Below, piece by piece: positions 16,901 through 24,701 of a DNA stretch of 39,415 nucleotides; the first letter of the stretch is position 1, and the number at the start of each line of letters is the position of its first letter. The translations under genes and the position numbers were made by a program. The stretch comes from Acidobacteriota bacterium. Its GTDB lineage: Bacteria > Acidobacteriota > Terriglobia > Terriglobales > Acidobacteriaceae. The notes under the pieces were generated by a model that did no database searches, was not told the origin of the DNA, and was given only the letters and a program-made list of their open reading frames with translations. The stretch lies in NCBI GenBank assembly GCA_003225055.1, contig QIAU01000187.1, forward strand, positions 1-39,415, read 5' to 3'.

Positions 16901-17220
16901 TGCCGGAACCGTTCGTCGAAATTCCAGTTGAGCTGGCGGACAAGCTCACCGTTCGCGGTGGCGACAAGATTAAGGTGACAAGCGCACGCAGCACCTACAT
17001 CGCCAAGGCCATGGTGACTCGCCGCATCCGGCCCATGAAGATCGATGGCAAGGACACCTTCCAGATCGGCATCCCCATTCATTGGGGATTCCGCGGCATT
17101 GCGGAAGACGAGGACAAGACCGCAAAGACCTTAGCCAACCAACTAACCCCGACCGTGATTGACCCCAACGCATTCACGCCGGAATTTAAAGGCTTTCTGG
17201 TAAAGGTCGAGAAAGCCTAG
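13981..17220 (+). CDS. fdnG: formate dehydrogenase-N alpha subunit, selenoprotein
   Basis: This is the molybdopterin-guanine-dinucleotide catalytic subunit of membrane-bound formate dehydrogenase, which oxidises formate to CO2 in the periplasm. The reading frame is broken only by an in-frame TGA at 14560-14562, codon 194, within NQARV-U-HGPTV, exactly the selenocysteine context of FdnG/FdoG. Read through, the protein is 1079 residues. A Tat signal (SRRTFLK, 4-10) precedes a cleavable segment ending near VYAQ. The [4Fe-4S] ligands are Cys48, 51, 55 and 90, with Lys92. A low-complexity Ala/Gly/Pro insertion lies at about 345-397. GGAGGG sits upstream of the ATG. fdnH follows after 15 bases. Function depends on selA, selB, selC and selD, which are not in this window. 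Confidence 0.95.
14560..14600 (+). promoter_or_regulatory. candidate bacterial SECIS element at the fdnG TGA
   Basis: Directly after the TGA, GGCCCCA (14566-14572) pairs with TGGGGCC (14585-14591), enclosing a 12-base loop that contains GGTCT, the motif bound by SelB in the E. coli fdhF/fdnG elements. An alternative fold pairs GGTCTC (14574-14579) with GGGGCC (14586-14591) and a CAGTTT loop. The TGA-to-GGTCT distance is 11 bases, shorter than in the E. coli elements, so which fold is used is open. Confidence 0.6.
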
Positions 17221-17235
17221 AAAGGTGGGACGAAG

Positions 17236-18126
17236 ATGAGCGACCGCAGGACGCTTCAGATCAAACAGATCTCGGCCCACCCCGGGCCGATACCAGGAGA
17301 AGGCGTACAACGCGACCTGGAAGTCTGCAAGCTGGTAGATACGACCACCTGCATCGGCTGCAAGGCCTGCGAAGTGGCGTGCGTCGAATGGAACGATATG
17401 CCGTTCACTCCGACCACCTTTGACAATACCTACCAGACCATGCCGGAAACGGCCTGGAGCTTTTGGAATCTCATCAAGTTCAACGAGCACCAGCGCGAAG
17501 ACGGCACCATCCAGTGGCTGATGCGCAAGGACCAGTGCATGCACTGCGCCGATCCCGGCTGTCTGCGCGCCTGTCCCGCCGATGGTGCCATCGTCCAGTA
17601 CTCCAACGGCATTGTGGACTTCAACCAGGAGAATTGCATCGGTTGCGAGTTCTGCGTTTCCGGATGCCCCTTCAACATTCCGAAGTTCAACCCGACCACG
17701 AAGAAGGTCTACAAGTGCACGCTATGCTCCGATCGCGTCGGTCAAGGCCTGGAGCCGGCTTGCATTAAGGCGTGTCCTACCGGATGCCTGAAGTTCGGCA
17801 GCAAGGACGATATGAAGTTCATCGCGGAGGAGCGCGCCCAACAGCTTCGGGAACACTTCGGATACGCCAATGCTGGCGTCTACGACCCGGCGTCGATCGG
17901 CGGCACGCACGTGATCTACGTGCTGCACGACGCCACCCGGCCCGAACTCTATGGCGGCTTGCCCAAGGACCCGCAAATCCCATGGAGCTACACCGTCTGG
18001 AAATGGCTCGCTAAGCCGGTGCTGGGAACTTTGGCCCTGTTCGGCCTGCTAGGTGTCTGCCTGCACTATGTAACGGTGGGTCCGCGCAAATCTCAGCCTG
18101 AACCACCACCCAGGAAGGAGAGGTAG
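17236..18126 (+). CDS. fdnH: formate dehydrogenase-N beta subunit (iron-sulfur)
   Basis: This 296-residue electron-transfer subunit carries four [4Fe-4S] clusters from the alpha subunit to the membrane haem. Four ferredoxin-type Cys groups are seen: CIGCKACEVAC (from 39), CMHCADPGCLRACP, CIGCEFCVSGCP and CTLCSDR with CIKACPTGC. A single C-terminal membrane helix (LGTLALFGLLGVCLHYV, about 262-282) anchors it, followed by a basic cytoplasm- or stroma-side tail, as in FdnH/FdoH. There is no Tat signal of its own; the family is exported together with the alpha subunit. It lies 15 bases after fdnG and one base before fdnI, so it is cotranscribed. Confidence 0.93.
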   Translation: MSDRRTLQIKQISAHPGPIPGEGVQRDLEVCKLVDTTTCIGCKACEVACVEWNDMPFTPTTFDNTYQTMPETAWSFWNLIKFNEHQREDGTIQWLMRKDQCMHCADPGCLRACPADGAIVQYSNGIVDFNQENCIGCEFCVSGCPFNIPKFNPTTKKVYKCTLCSDRVGQGLEPACIKACPTGCLKFGSKDDMKFIAEERAQQLREHFGYANAGVYDPASIGGTHVIYVLHDATRPELYGGLPKDPQIPWSYTVWKWLAKPVLGTLALFGLLGVCLHYVTVGPRKSQPEPPPRKER

Positions 18127-18127
18127 C

Positions 18128-18874
18128 ATGGGAACCGCGGTTGACCGCTTCGACGATAAAGCTCGCGGCCTCTTCGACCGCATCGGTACCAACGATGTCT
18201 ACCAGGGCGAACTTCTCCGTCACCGTCCCTACACCCGCTTCCTGCACTGGATGGTGGCGCTGTTTTTCTTCCTTGCCCTGTTCTCCGGCTTTGGCATTTA
18301 CTTGCCTTGGCTTTTCCGCTGGTTCACTCCCATCTTTGGCGGCGGGGCCTTGGCTCGTTCCATGCATCCCTGGTTTGGCGTTGGATTCTGTTTCTTCTTT
18401 GGACTGCAGGTGCTGAATTGGCTGGAACCGATGCTCTGGTCCAAAGCGGATACCGAGTGGATCCGCGGTTTAAAAAATCACGTTCTAAAACCAGAAAAGC
18501 TTGAGCCCACGGAAACCGGGTTCTTCAACGCCGGTCAGAAGGTGCAGTTCTGGGAGATTACGATCGGCTCGGTAGTGTTCCTGATTACGGGAATAATCCT
18601 GTGGATTGGGGCCGGCACCTTTGGTCGCATCACGGTAGCCGTCAGCTACGTCTTGCACGACATTTCCGCGCTCGTCATGCTCTTCGGGATCTTCATTCAC
18701 ATGTACCTGAGCACCTTTGGTCAGCCCGGCACCTTCCACTCCATGACCCGTGGCTCGGTCGCCGAATCCTGGGCGTGGACTTTCCATCCCTCATGGTACA
18801 AGCAGGTCACCGGCCGCGATCCCCGGCAGGCACACGAGGAAGCGCGCCGGCAAATGGAGACGGGCCGCAGGTAG
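18128..18874 (+). CDS. fdnI: formate dehydrogenase-N gamma subunit, cytochrome b556
   Basis: This is the membrane subunit that binds two b haems and reduces menaquinone or ubiquinone with electrons from formate. The 248-residue protein has four strong hydrophobic segments with haem-ligand-type histidines: RFLHWMVALFFFLALFSG, SMHPWFGVGFCFFFGLQVL, ITIGSVVFLITGIILWIG and VLHDISALVMLFGIFIHMYL. It is slightly longer than E. coli FdnI (about 217) because of a long N-terminus and a C-terminal tail (HPSWYKQVTGRDPRQAHEE). GGAGAGG upstream of the ATG is a good ribosome-binding site. It is the last gene of the fdnGHI operon. Confidence 0.93.
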   Translation: MGTAVDRFDDKARGLFDRIGTNDVYQGELLRHRPYTRFLHWMVALFFFLALFSGFGIYLPWLFRWFTPIFGGGALARSMHPWFGVGFCFFFGLQVLNWLEPMLWSKADTEWIRGLKNHVLKPEKLEPTETGFFNAGQKVQFWEITIGSVVFLITGIILWIGAGTFGRITVAVSYVLHDISALVMLFGIFIHMYLSTFGQPGTFHSMTRGSVAESWAWTFHPSWYKQVTGRDPRQAHEEARRQMETGRR

Positions 18875-19188
18875 ACAGCGGCTTATCTATAAGGCATCTG
18901 ATACTATCGTTACACGAGAGAGCTGCTATATTTCCTCGTCCCTGGGAGTATACTTTTGCCCACGACAAGGGGTGAGGGATGGTCGGGTTCGATCCTAACC
19001 ATTCTCGCTTGCCTGCTGGATCCCTCTGGCAGGTCTCCTGCTGACTCTCTCGATCGGCCCCCCGAGCCCGACGATGAGTATTGCGGAGACTCTACTCCCC
19101 TCCGGGTGCCAACGAGCTTCGACGGAATTGGGCTGCCCTGCGATTTCTACGATCTTCTCACCGCGCGACTCGTAACGGTGCCGGTCTG
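18875..19188. other. 314-bp intergenic stretch between fdnI and a convergent gene
   Basis: No supported gene is seen here. A weak plus-strand frame from a TTG at 18956 has no ribosome-binding site and runs into the antisense of the next gene. A ten-pair hairpin with one mismatch (18977-19004, loop TTCGAT) and a second stem, CCTGC/GCAGG (about 19013-19033), could end fdn transcription, but neither is followed by a T run. The first hairpin's GGTTCGATCC looks like a tRNA T-arm, but no cloverleaf surrounds it. Confidence 0.4.
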
Positions 19189-20007
19189 CTATTTGTCAGA
19201 AATTGTGAAATTCACTGAGTTCTTACTATTAGGCGCGACAACCACTGACTCTTCCCAGGTCTTCGGCTGGCTGAAAACTACCCTCTGAACGCTCTTCTGC
19301 GTGAAAACGTCGAGGGCATTTTCTCGTCCCATCACATGCCATCCTTCATGCCAGGCCACCAACTGGTACCTTCCGGGCGGAACGTTATCCAGGTCGAAGT
19401 GGCCGCCTTCATCGGTGACAGCATAGTAGGGATGCTGGACCACCATCATCTCGGCATTCATCCACACATGTCCGCCATTGCACCGTAAGTTCACCAGACC
19501 CGGAGTCTGCATGTTCCGGGTAACCGTCTGGTCCACAAACGGAAAAGGCAAATTGAAGCTGGCCGCTCCGTCCATGTGGATGGTATGCAGCACGTGGTCG
19601 GAACTCTTCATCGCCAGGGCTGCACTTTCGGGAACCAGCAGGATATGGGGCTCGTATTGGCAATGTCTCTGGTCGAGCGTACGCCTGGGTTCGGGAAGAA
19701 TCATGGCCTTGCCGCTGGAGATATTCTTCAAGAACACTACCGTGTTGGCCACCCCTCCCTCGGATGAGACGAGCAACCGGTCCAGGTTTCGAGACTTGTT
19801 CCCGTCCGGATCGCATATCTCCGGATCCTTGTTCACGGGCACAGTCAACCCGTGCGGCATCGGACCAGACCACTTCACGGTTCCTGCAATCGTTCCTCCA
19901 TTGCTCACAGAGACGACCTGGTAAGCGGTTTGCGCCTCCACGCCAATAGTCACCGCCAGCAGGAAAACTGGCAATAAAAGCGTTTTTGTCTTGCTATCCA
20001 GACGCAT
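19189..20007 (-). CDS. secreted cupredoxin-like / carboxypeptidase-regulatory-like protein
   Basis: This 272-residue exported protein has a signal peptide (KTLLLPVFLLAVTIGVEAQ, 8-26). Its first part (GGTIAGTVKWSG) and its C-terminal part (DEGGHFDLDNVPPGRYQLVA) resemble carboxypeptidase-regulatory-like beta-sandwiches. Between them, HTIHM (141-145) and CNGGHVWM (Cys176, His180, Met183) form a possible type 1 copper ligand set of the plastocyanin kind. In acidobacteria, proteins of this layout often occur near respiratory cytochromes. It is convergent with fdnI, so it is not part of the fdn operon. Electron transfer in the periplasm is an inference from the ligand pattern only. Confidence 0.65.
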   Translation of the reverse strand: MRLDSKTKTLLLPVFLLAVTIGVEAQTAYQVVSVSNGGTIAGTVKWSGPMPHGLTVPVNKDPEICDPDGNKSRNLDRLLVSSEGGVANTVVFLKNISSGKAMILPEPRRTLDQRHCQYEPHILLVPESAALAMKSSDHVLHTIHMDGAASFNLPFPFVDQTVTRNMQTPGLVNLRCNGGHVWMNAEMMVVQHPYYAVTDEGGHFDLDNVPPGRYQLVAWHEGWHVMGRENALDVFTQKSVQRVVFSQPKTWEESVVVAPNSKNSVNFTISDK

Positions 20008-20110
20008 CTGCCACCCTGGGGAAATCCTAGGGCACTCTCGTATAGGGACAAAGTAACGAAAGTAACCTGCTCCAAAGCCGCCGCGCGGCTACGGCGCAAG
20101 TACCTGGAAT

Positions 20111-20185
20111 TGGAGCGGGCGACGGGGATCGAACCCGTGACATCCGGCTTGGGAAGCCGACGTTCTACCGCTGAACTACGCCCGC
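20111..20185 (-). tRNA. tRNA-Gly (anticodon CCC)
   Basis: The minus strand from 20185 gives a 75-base cloverleaf. The acceptor GCGGGCG pairs with CGCCCGC, followed by a discriminator T and an encoded CCA. The D-arm region is TAGTTCAGCGGTAGAA, the anticodon loop TTCCCAA (anticodon CCC), and the T-arm contains GGGTTCGATCCCC. Confidence 0.95.
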
Positions 20186-20310
20186 TCAGGGACGCGCCTA
20201 GAATTATAGCGAATCGATGGGCTCGGAGAACAAAACTTCTCCGGGTCGGGGTCGGGGGGGTCGGGCCGGCGATTGCGCAACGACTTGCTGCGCGAGTAAG
20301 CTCCTCCGTC

Positions 20311-21381
20311 ATGAAAGCATCCTTACGCTTGTCTATCCTCGCCCTCTGGTTGACCACGATTCTTGCCGCGCAGCAATTGCCCAAACCTGTGGAAGCCGAC
20401 TTCACGCTCCACAATTACCGATTCAAGTCGGGTGAGGTCCTTCCCGAACTGAACCTGCACTACGCCACCTATGGCAAACCCACCACCGACTCCAGCGGTC
20501 GTGTAACCAACGCTGTCCTGATTCTCCACGGCACCACCGGGAGCGGACAGCAATTTACGGCCGAGCATTTTTCCGCCTTGCTCTTCGGGCCGGAGCAGCT
20601 TCTGGACGTCAGCCGCTACTTCATCGTCCTTCCCGACAACGTGGGCCACGGTCACTCTGCCAAACCCAGCGACGGCCTGCACGCCAAATTTCCACACTAT
20701 GTCTACGATGACATGGTTGACTTGCAGCATCTCCTCCTTACCCAAGCCCTGAAGGTGAACCATCTCCGCTTAGTGATGGGTACCTCGATGGGCTGCATGC
20801 ACTCCTGGATCTGGGCAGAAACCTATCCCGACTTCATGGACGCGGTCATGCCTCTCGCCTGCCTGCCCGTCGAAATCGCGGGCCGCAATCGCATGATGCG
20901 CAAGATGATCATGGACTCGATCCGCACCGATCCCGGGTGGATGAATGGCGACTACAAGCACGAGCCCCGCGGCCTTCAGAGTGCGTTTCACATCTTTCTG
21001 ATCATGACCAGCAGCCCGCTCCAGATGCAGAAGGATTTTCCTACTCGCGAAAAAGCGGACGCCTATGTCGATAATTTCCTCAAAGCCCGCATGGCGGCAA
21101 CCGATGCAAACGACGTCTTATACGCCTTTGACGCTTCTCGCGACTACGACCCATCCCCCAAGCTCGACGAGATCAAAGTCCCGGTCATGTTCGTCAATTC
21201 AGCCGACGACATGATCAATCCGCCCGAGCTGGGCATTGCCGAAAGGGAAATCAAGAAAGTGAAACGTGGCCGCTTCGTCCTGCTGCCCATCACCGATCAG
21301 ACTCGTGGCCACGGCACTCACACCTTGCCCGCGGTTTGGAAGGAGTATTTGGACGAATTGCTGGCCGAGAGCCACGATTAG
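20311..21381 (+). CDS. secreted alpha/beta hydrolase, homoserine O-acetyltransferase-like
   Basis: From the ATG at 20311 the protein has 356 residues and a short signal peptide (MKASLRLSILALWLTTILAA). The fold follows the MetX-type acyltransferase/hydrolase group: LNLHYATYGKP, LILHGTTGSG, VLPDNVGHGHS, the nucleophile elbow GTSMGCMHSW, the acid region VPVMFVNSADDMINPP, and a late histidine in RGHGTHTLP. The elbow is GxSMGC, not the GxSMGG of true MetX, and the protein is exported, so a homoserine acetyltransferase role in methionine synthesis is unlikely. It is better called a MetX-like hydrolase. The frame is open further upstream through tRNA-Gly, which cannot be coding. Its stop overlaps that of panE by four bases (TTAG). 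Confidence 0.82.
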   Translation: MKASLRLSILALWLTTILAAQQLPKPVEADFTLHNYRFKSGEVLPELNLHYATYGKPTTDSSGRVTNAVLILHGTTGSGQQFTAEHFSALLFGPEQLLDVSRYFIVLPDNVGHGHSAKPSDGLHAKFPHYVYDDMVDLQHLLLTQALKVNHLRLVMGTSMGCMHSWIWAETYPDFMDAVMPLACLPVEIAGRNRMMRKMIMDSIRTDPGWMNGDYKHEPRGLQSAFHIFLIMTSSPLQMQKDFPTREKADAYVDNFLKARMAATDANDVLYAFDASRDYDPSPKLDEIKVPVMFVNSADDMINPPELGIAEREIKKVKRGRFVLLPITDQTRGHGTHTLPAVWKEYLDELLAESHD

Positions 21382-22253
21382 CGGATCTTTCGTTCGACGG
21401 CTTCAACCAGCTTCCGCGTAATCGGAACCTCGAGGTGGTGCCGCTCAGCTGCGCGCAGGATTGGCCCGCCAATGGCATCCAACTCCGGCGGTCTTCCCTG
21501 CTCCACATCCTTCTGCATGGAACTGCGCATCGGCCCGGGAAGGCCGCGGATGGTGGCAATCACAGCTTCGGCATCCAGCTTGGCGCCTTCGGCGATTGCC
21601 ACAGAACACACCTCTCGCACGCAGGATTCCAGTCGCTGCTGCCAGCTCAAGTCCGCCCGCATCTCGCCAATGGTCTTTCCGGCGGCCGAACTCGCCAGCG
21701 CCAGGGGAGCCAGAAACACCAGTTTCGTCCACATCAGCGTTGGCTCGTGATCGACAAATTGACAGGTAAAACCAATTTTCTGAAGTTGATCAAGGGTTCC
21801 CTCGAGGAGTTTCCGCCCGCTCGATGCTACGCTCAGCTTGGCAAACGGAGAGCGGTGCACGATATGCCCCGGGCTGACTCGCTCCGATTCCACGCTGATG
21901 GTGGCAGGAATCACGCGCTCGACTCCATAGCGCGACCGCAGGAAGGAGACGTGATCGATTCCGTTGAGCAACGGAAGAATCGCCCGCACCTGACGGCCAT
22001 CTGGCAGTGAAGCCAGCGCCGGTTCCAGTTGGGTAGCTTTCACGGTAATCCACAAAACATCGGCCGCCGGGACCTCGGATCCGACCCTGACCGGTGCATC
22101 GAATTTCCCGAAAGCGCTTTCAAGATGCAATTGATTCGGGTATCTGCCAAGCGCTTGGCCCTTCACCACCAGGGTTACCTGTTCCCCCGAATGCGCCAGA
22201 CTGGCGCCGATGAGTCCACCCACGCCCCCCGCACCTAGAATCGCATGTTGCAT
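21378..22253 (-). CDS. panE: 2-dehydropantoate 2-reductase (ketopantoate reductase)
   Basis: PanE reduces ketopantoate to pantoate with NADPH in coenzyme A synthesis. The 291-residue protein has the N-terminal dinucleotide motif GAGGVGG (7-13), a Lys in WITVKATQ typical of the family's catalytic lysine region, and the C-terminal helical domain (MWTKLVFLAPLALASSAAGK, EAVERKIR). The family also contains enzymes of unknown substrate, so the pantothenate role is probable rather than certain. It is the last gene of a five-gene minus-strand run, eight bases after the esterase stop. Confidence 0.82.
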   Translation of the reverse strand: MQHAILGAGGVGGLIGASLAHSGEQVTLVVKGQALGRYPNQLHLESAFGKFDAPVRVGSEVPAADVLWITVKATQLEPALASLPDGRQVRAILPLLNGIDHVSFLRSRYGVERVIPATISVESERVSPGHIVHRSPFAKLSVASSGRKLLEGTLDQLQKIGFTCQFVDHEPTLMWTKLVFLAPLALASSAAGKTIGEMRADLSWQQRLESCVREVCSVAIAEGAKLDAEAVIATIRGLPGPMRSSMQKDVEQGRPPELDAIGGPILRAAERHHLEVPITRKLVEAVERKIR

Positions 22254-22261
22254 ATTTCCTG

Positions 22262-23230
22262 CTACTTAGCCGATTCAAACGCCCGCGAATGGAATTCTAT
22301 CGTCTCGCCGATGTGCTGCTGAAAATAATCCAAGCTGTGATCTCCGGGGTAAAGATGAAACTCGTGGGCGATTCCCTCAGCCTCCAGCTGCCGATCGAGC
22401 GCCTCGGCGCCCTTCTCAAAACCAAAGTCATCGTTACGTCCACAATTGAAATAGATTGCGAGCTTCCGAACTCCCGCCGCGTTCCTCTTGGCCAACGCCA
22501 AGGGATCATTTTGCCGCCAATGTGCCACATTGATCGGATTGCCAAAAACCGCGCCCAGCAACCTGCCCAGCGGGGTGCGGGAACGCATCGCAGTGTTCAG
22601 TTCCGTCGGCGATTCCCTGATCAGGGCAGCACTCTCCGCGCTCACCGACGAAAACCGTTCCGGATACGCGAATGCTAACCTGAGCGCTCCATATCCACCC
22701 ATCGACAGGCCGGTGACCCCGCGCGCCCTCCGCTCCCGCCGGATCGAATATTTGCCTTCGATCGAGGGCATGAACTCGCGGATGAGGAAATCGTTGTATC
22801 GAACTTTGCCGTCGGCAGAATTGATGTAAAAACTCTGTTTTCCTGCCGGCGCCACGATCAGGAAATCACCAATCTTATGTCGCTGGCGCAGCTCCTCGAT
22901 GACGCTCCACCCGCCGCTGTTGAAAAGGGTCTGCTCGTTGTTCCCGAGCCCATGAAGGAAATAGAGCACCGGATAGCGCCGCGCCGAATGAGGATCGTAG
23001 CCGGGCGGCACGAGCACACAGTACTGCACCGGTTCCTTCAGAATAAGGCTGTTCAGGACACTGCACTCGACCCGGCTTTGGGCCTGGGCCAGGAGGGAAA
23101 CCAGAAGAAGGGCTAAACCTAGAAAATGAAAGCTGGAAGAATAGGGCGAACCGGGCGGCGTCGGGTTTTCGACCCGACCAGGGCGAGTCGGAGACCCGAC
23201 GCCATCGCCAAAGACCAACCCTGGCCCCAT
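22262..23230 (-). CDS. secreted esterase (esterase D / feruloyl-esterase-like)
   Basis: This serine esterase has CVLVPPGYDP, YPVLYFLHGLGNNEQT, the nucleophile motif GLSMGGYGAL, an acid in YFNCGRNDDFGF and a late His in YPGDHSLDYF. This is the S-formylglutathione hydrolase / putative esterase fold. A signal peptide (FHFLGLALLLVSLLAQAQ) sits about 35 residues in. The only usable start codon before it is the ATG at 23230, whose A overlaps the TGA of the upstream permease (TGATG), implying coupled translation. Residues between the ATG and the signal peptide are encoded by a palindromic repeat (23157-23203), so the native N-terminus may have been altered. The frame is open to 23434, but that part lies inside the permease gene. 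Confidence 0.75.
   Translation of the reverse strand: MGPGLVFGDGVGSPTRPGRVENPTPPGSPYSSSFHFLGLALLLVSLLAQAQSRVECSVLNSLILKEPVQYCVLVPPGYDPHSARRYPVLYFLHGLGNNEQTLFNSGGWSVIEELRQRHKIGDFLIVAPAGKQSFYINSADGKVRYNDFLIREFMPSIEGKYSIRRERRARGVTGLSMGGYGALRLAFAYPERFSSVSAESAALIRESPTELNTAMRSRTPLGRLLGAVFGNPINVAHWRQNDPLALAKRNAAGVRKLAIYFNCGRNDDFGFEKGAEALDRQLEAEGIAHEFHLYPGDHSLDYFQQHIGETIEFHSRAFESAK
23157..23203. repeat. REP-like palindromic element in the esterase 5' end
   Basis: GGCGTCGGGT (23157-23166) and ACCCGACGCC (23194-23203) form a perfect 10-bp inverted repeat. Inside it two smaller stems are nested: GTCGGGT/ACCCGAC at 23160-23178, and GTCGG/CCGAC at about 23187-23200. The arrangement is that of REP-type dispersed palindromes. 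Confidence 0.7.
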
Positions 23231-24654
23231 CACTCGTACCGCAGCGCCTGCACCGGATCCAACCGCGCCGCCCGTCCCGCCGGATACATCCCGGATACCA
23301 GGCTTACCAAAATCGCAAACCCAATCGCTCCCGCCACCAGCCACCAAGGCACTGCCCAAATCTGTTCCGGCGGAAAATTCTGCCGCCTCAAATACAGGTT
23401 GGTTCCAAGGTTGATCACCCGGCCGATCACCCATCCCAGAGCCACTCCCAGAGCGCCACCCATCACTCCCATCGCCCCAGCCTCGGCGAAAAAGAGCTTC
23501 TTTACATCCGTATCGCTCGCTCCCAGAGCCTTCATGATCCCAATTTCCCGACGCCGTTCGAGAATGGCCATAACCAGCGTGTTCACGATTCCGATCGAAG
23601 CCACGGCCAGCGCCAAGCTGCCAAATATCCCGAGGAACAGATCAAGCACCGCAAAGAACTGCCGCAGGTTGCGCGTAGCGTCGGTGATGGAGAAGGTATT
23701 GAACCCCATCTTGCGGACGGCATCTTCCACCGACTGCACGTATTTGGGGCTAGTCACTCGCACACTGACCGTGGCATAAGTCGGCGAAGCGCCGAGCCCG
23801 CGCGAGGTGTCCCGCAGATTCGTGGGCTGCATAACGCGCAGATTTTCCGCCAGCTTTAGCGGCAGAAACACTCGCGCCCGCGCCGCCCCGCGCATGCTGT
23901 CCGGATCAAGGTCGGATACGCCCACAATCTTCAGCTTCTGCTCCCGCAAGAACACCGAATAGGACGCCTGCGGCAGATCATTCACTTGGTTCGACGCGGT
24001 AAGCCGGCTTTCTCCCGCGCGGGGCACCCGCTTGGGACCTCCGGGATTCTCCACCCGTTCGGTATAGCGCATGACCAGCTCTTGCCCAAGCAAAGGCTTG
24101 GCCAGTTCCGTGACCTTCACCTCATCAGCGCCGGGCTGCGGCCGCTTGCCCAGCAACTCCTCAGCGAACGCCTTTTGCAAAATGATTTCAGGCGCAGTTT
24201 CCGAGGAGAAAAACTTCCCCTGCATGCCGTCAAACGCATCGTTGTTCTTCGCCGAGAATGGAAGCCCCGCCAACATGGTCAGGTGTGGCTTGTCTTCATA
24301 CCGAAGTTCAGTGATGAATCGGATATCCGGATAAGCCTCGCGCACATTGGGCAATCGCTCGATCCGCTGCCGCGCCGTCTCATCCAGCATCGGACTGTCA
24401 GCTGGGGCCGGCCCGCTATTCTGCGGTTCGCGATTGAAGCTGCGCAAATCCCGCCGCGACATGACCACCACGGTGTCGAACAACCCTGATTTTTGCAATC
24501 GCCGCGAGGCCAGCTGCTGCAAACCAATGCCGAGCGATAGCATGGCTACCAGCGATGCCACGCCAACGGAAATTCCGACCGTGGTCAGCGAATTGCGCAG
24601 CCCCGACTCGCGCAGGTTCCGTACGGCAAGTTCCGTCAGGTCATAGGCTTTCAT
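23230..24654 (-). CDS. ABC transporter permease, MacB/FtsX-type
   Basis: This 474-residue membrane protein has an N-terminal helix (NSLTTVGISVGVASLVAML), a large periplasmic domain (about 50-320) and a C-terminal three-helix FtsX domain. The latter reads LFLGIFGSLALAVASIGIVN, then ILERRREIGIMKALGA and finally SGMYPAGRAARLDPVQALRY. This is the MacB/LolC layout used to move lipoproteins, peptides or drugs across the envelope by mechanotransmission rather than by a pore. It follows the ATPase gene by 47 bases and overlaps the esterase start, so the three are one transcription unit. No MacA-type periplasmic adaptor is encoded nearby. Confidence 0.88.
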   Translation of the reverse strand: MKAYDLTELAVRNLRESGLRNSLTTVGISVGVASLVAMLSLGIGLQQLASRRLQKSGLFDTVVVMSRRDLRSFNREPQNSGPAPADSPMLDETARQRIERLPNVREAYPDIRFITELRYEDKPHLTMLAGLPFSAKNNDAFDGMQGKFFSSETAPEIILQKAFAEELLGKRPQPGADEVKVTELAKPLLGQELVMRYTERVENPGGPKRVPRAGESRLTASNQVNDLPQASYSVFLREQKLKIVGVSDLDPDSMRGAARARVFLPLKLAENLRVMQPTNLRDTSRGLGASPTYATVSVRVTSPKYVQSVEDAVRKMGFNTFSITDATRNLRQFFAVLDLFLGIFGSLALAVASIGIVNTLVMAILERRREIGIMKALGASDTDVKKLFFAEAGAMGVMGGALGVALGWVIGRVINLGTNLYLRRQNFPPEQIWAVPWWLVAGAIGFAILVSLVSGMYPAGRAARLDPVQALRYE

Positions 24655-24701
24655 GCCTAGGCCCCCTGGCTACCCCGGGCGACGTCCGCCCGACATTTGA
24701 C

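Noticed and set aside
14584-17220. The second half of fdnG as a separate gene starting at TTG 14584
   Set aside because: The TGA before it lies in the exact selenocysteine context, and the two halves are collinear parts of one FdnG with no ribosome-binding site between them.
18977-19004. tRNA-like T-arm (GGTTCGATCC), considered as a possible tRNA-Sec
   Set aside because: No acceptor stem, anticodon arm or extra-long variable arm could be formed around it on either strand.
20110-20310. N-terminal extension of the MetX-like hydrolase upstream of 20311
   Set aside because: The extension runs through tRNA-Gly, and a proper signal peptide begins at the ATG at 20311.
23231-23434. N-terminal extension of the esterase frame to 23434
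   Set aside because: It lies entirely inside the permease gene's conserved C-terminal coding region, is Gly-rich without family similarity, and the TGATG overlap gives a better start.
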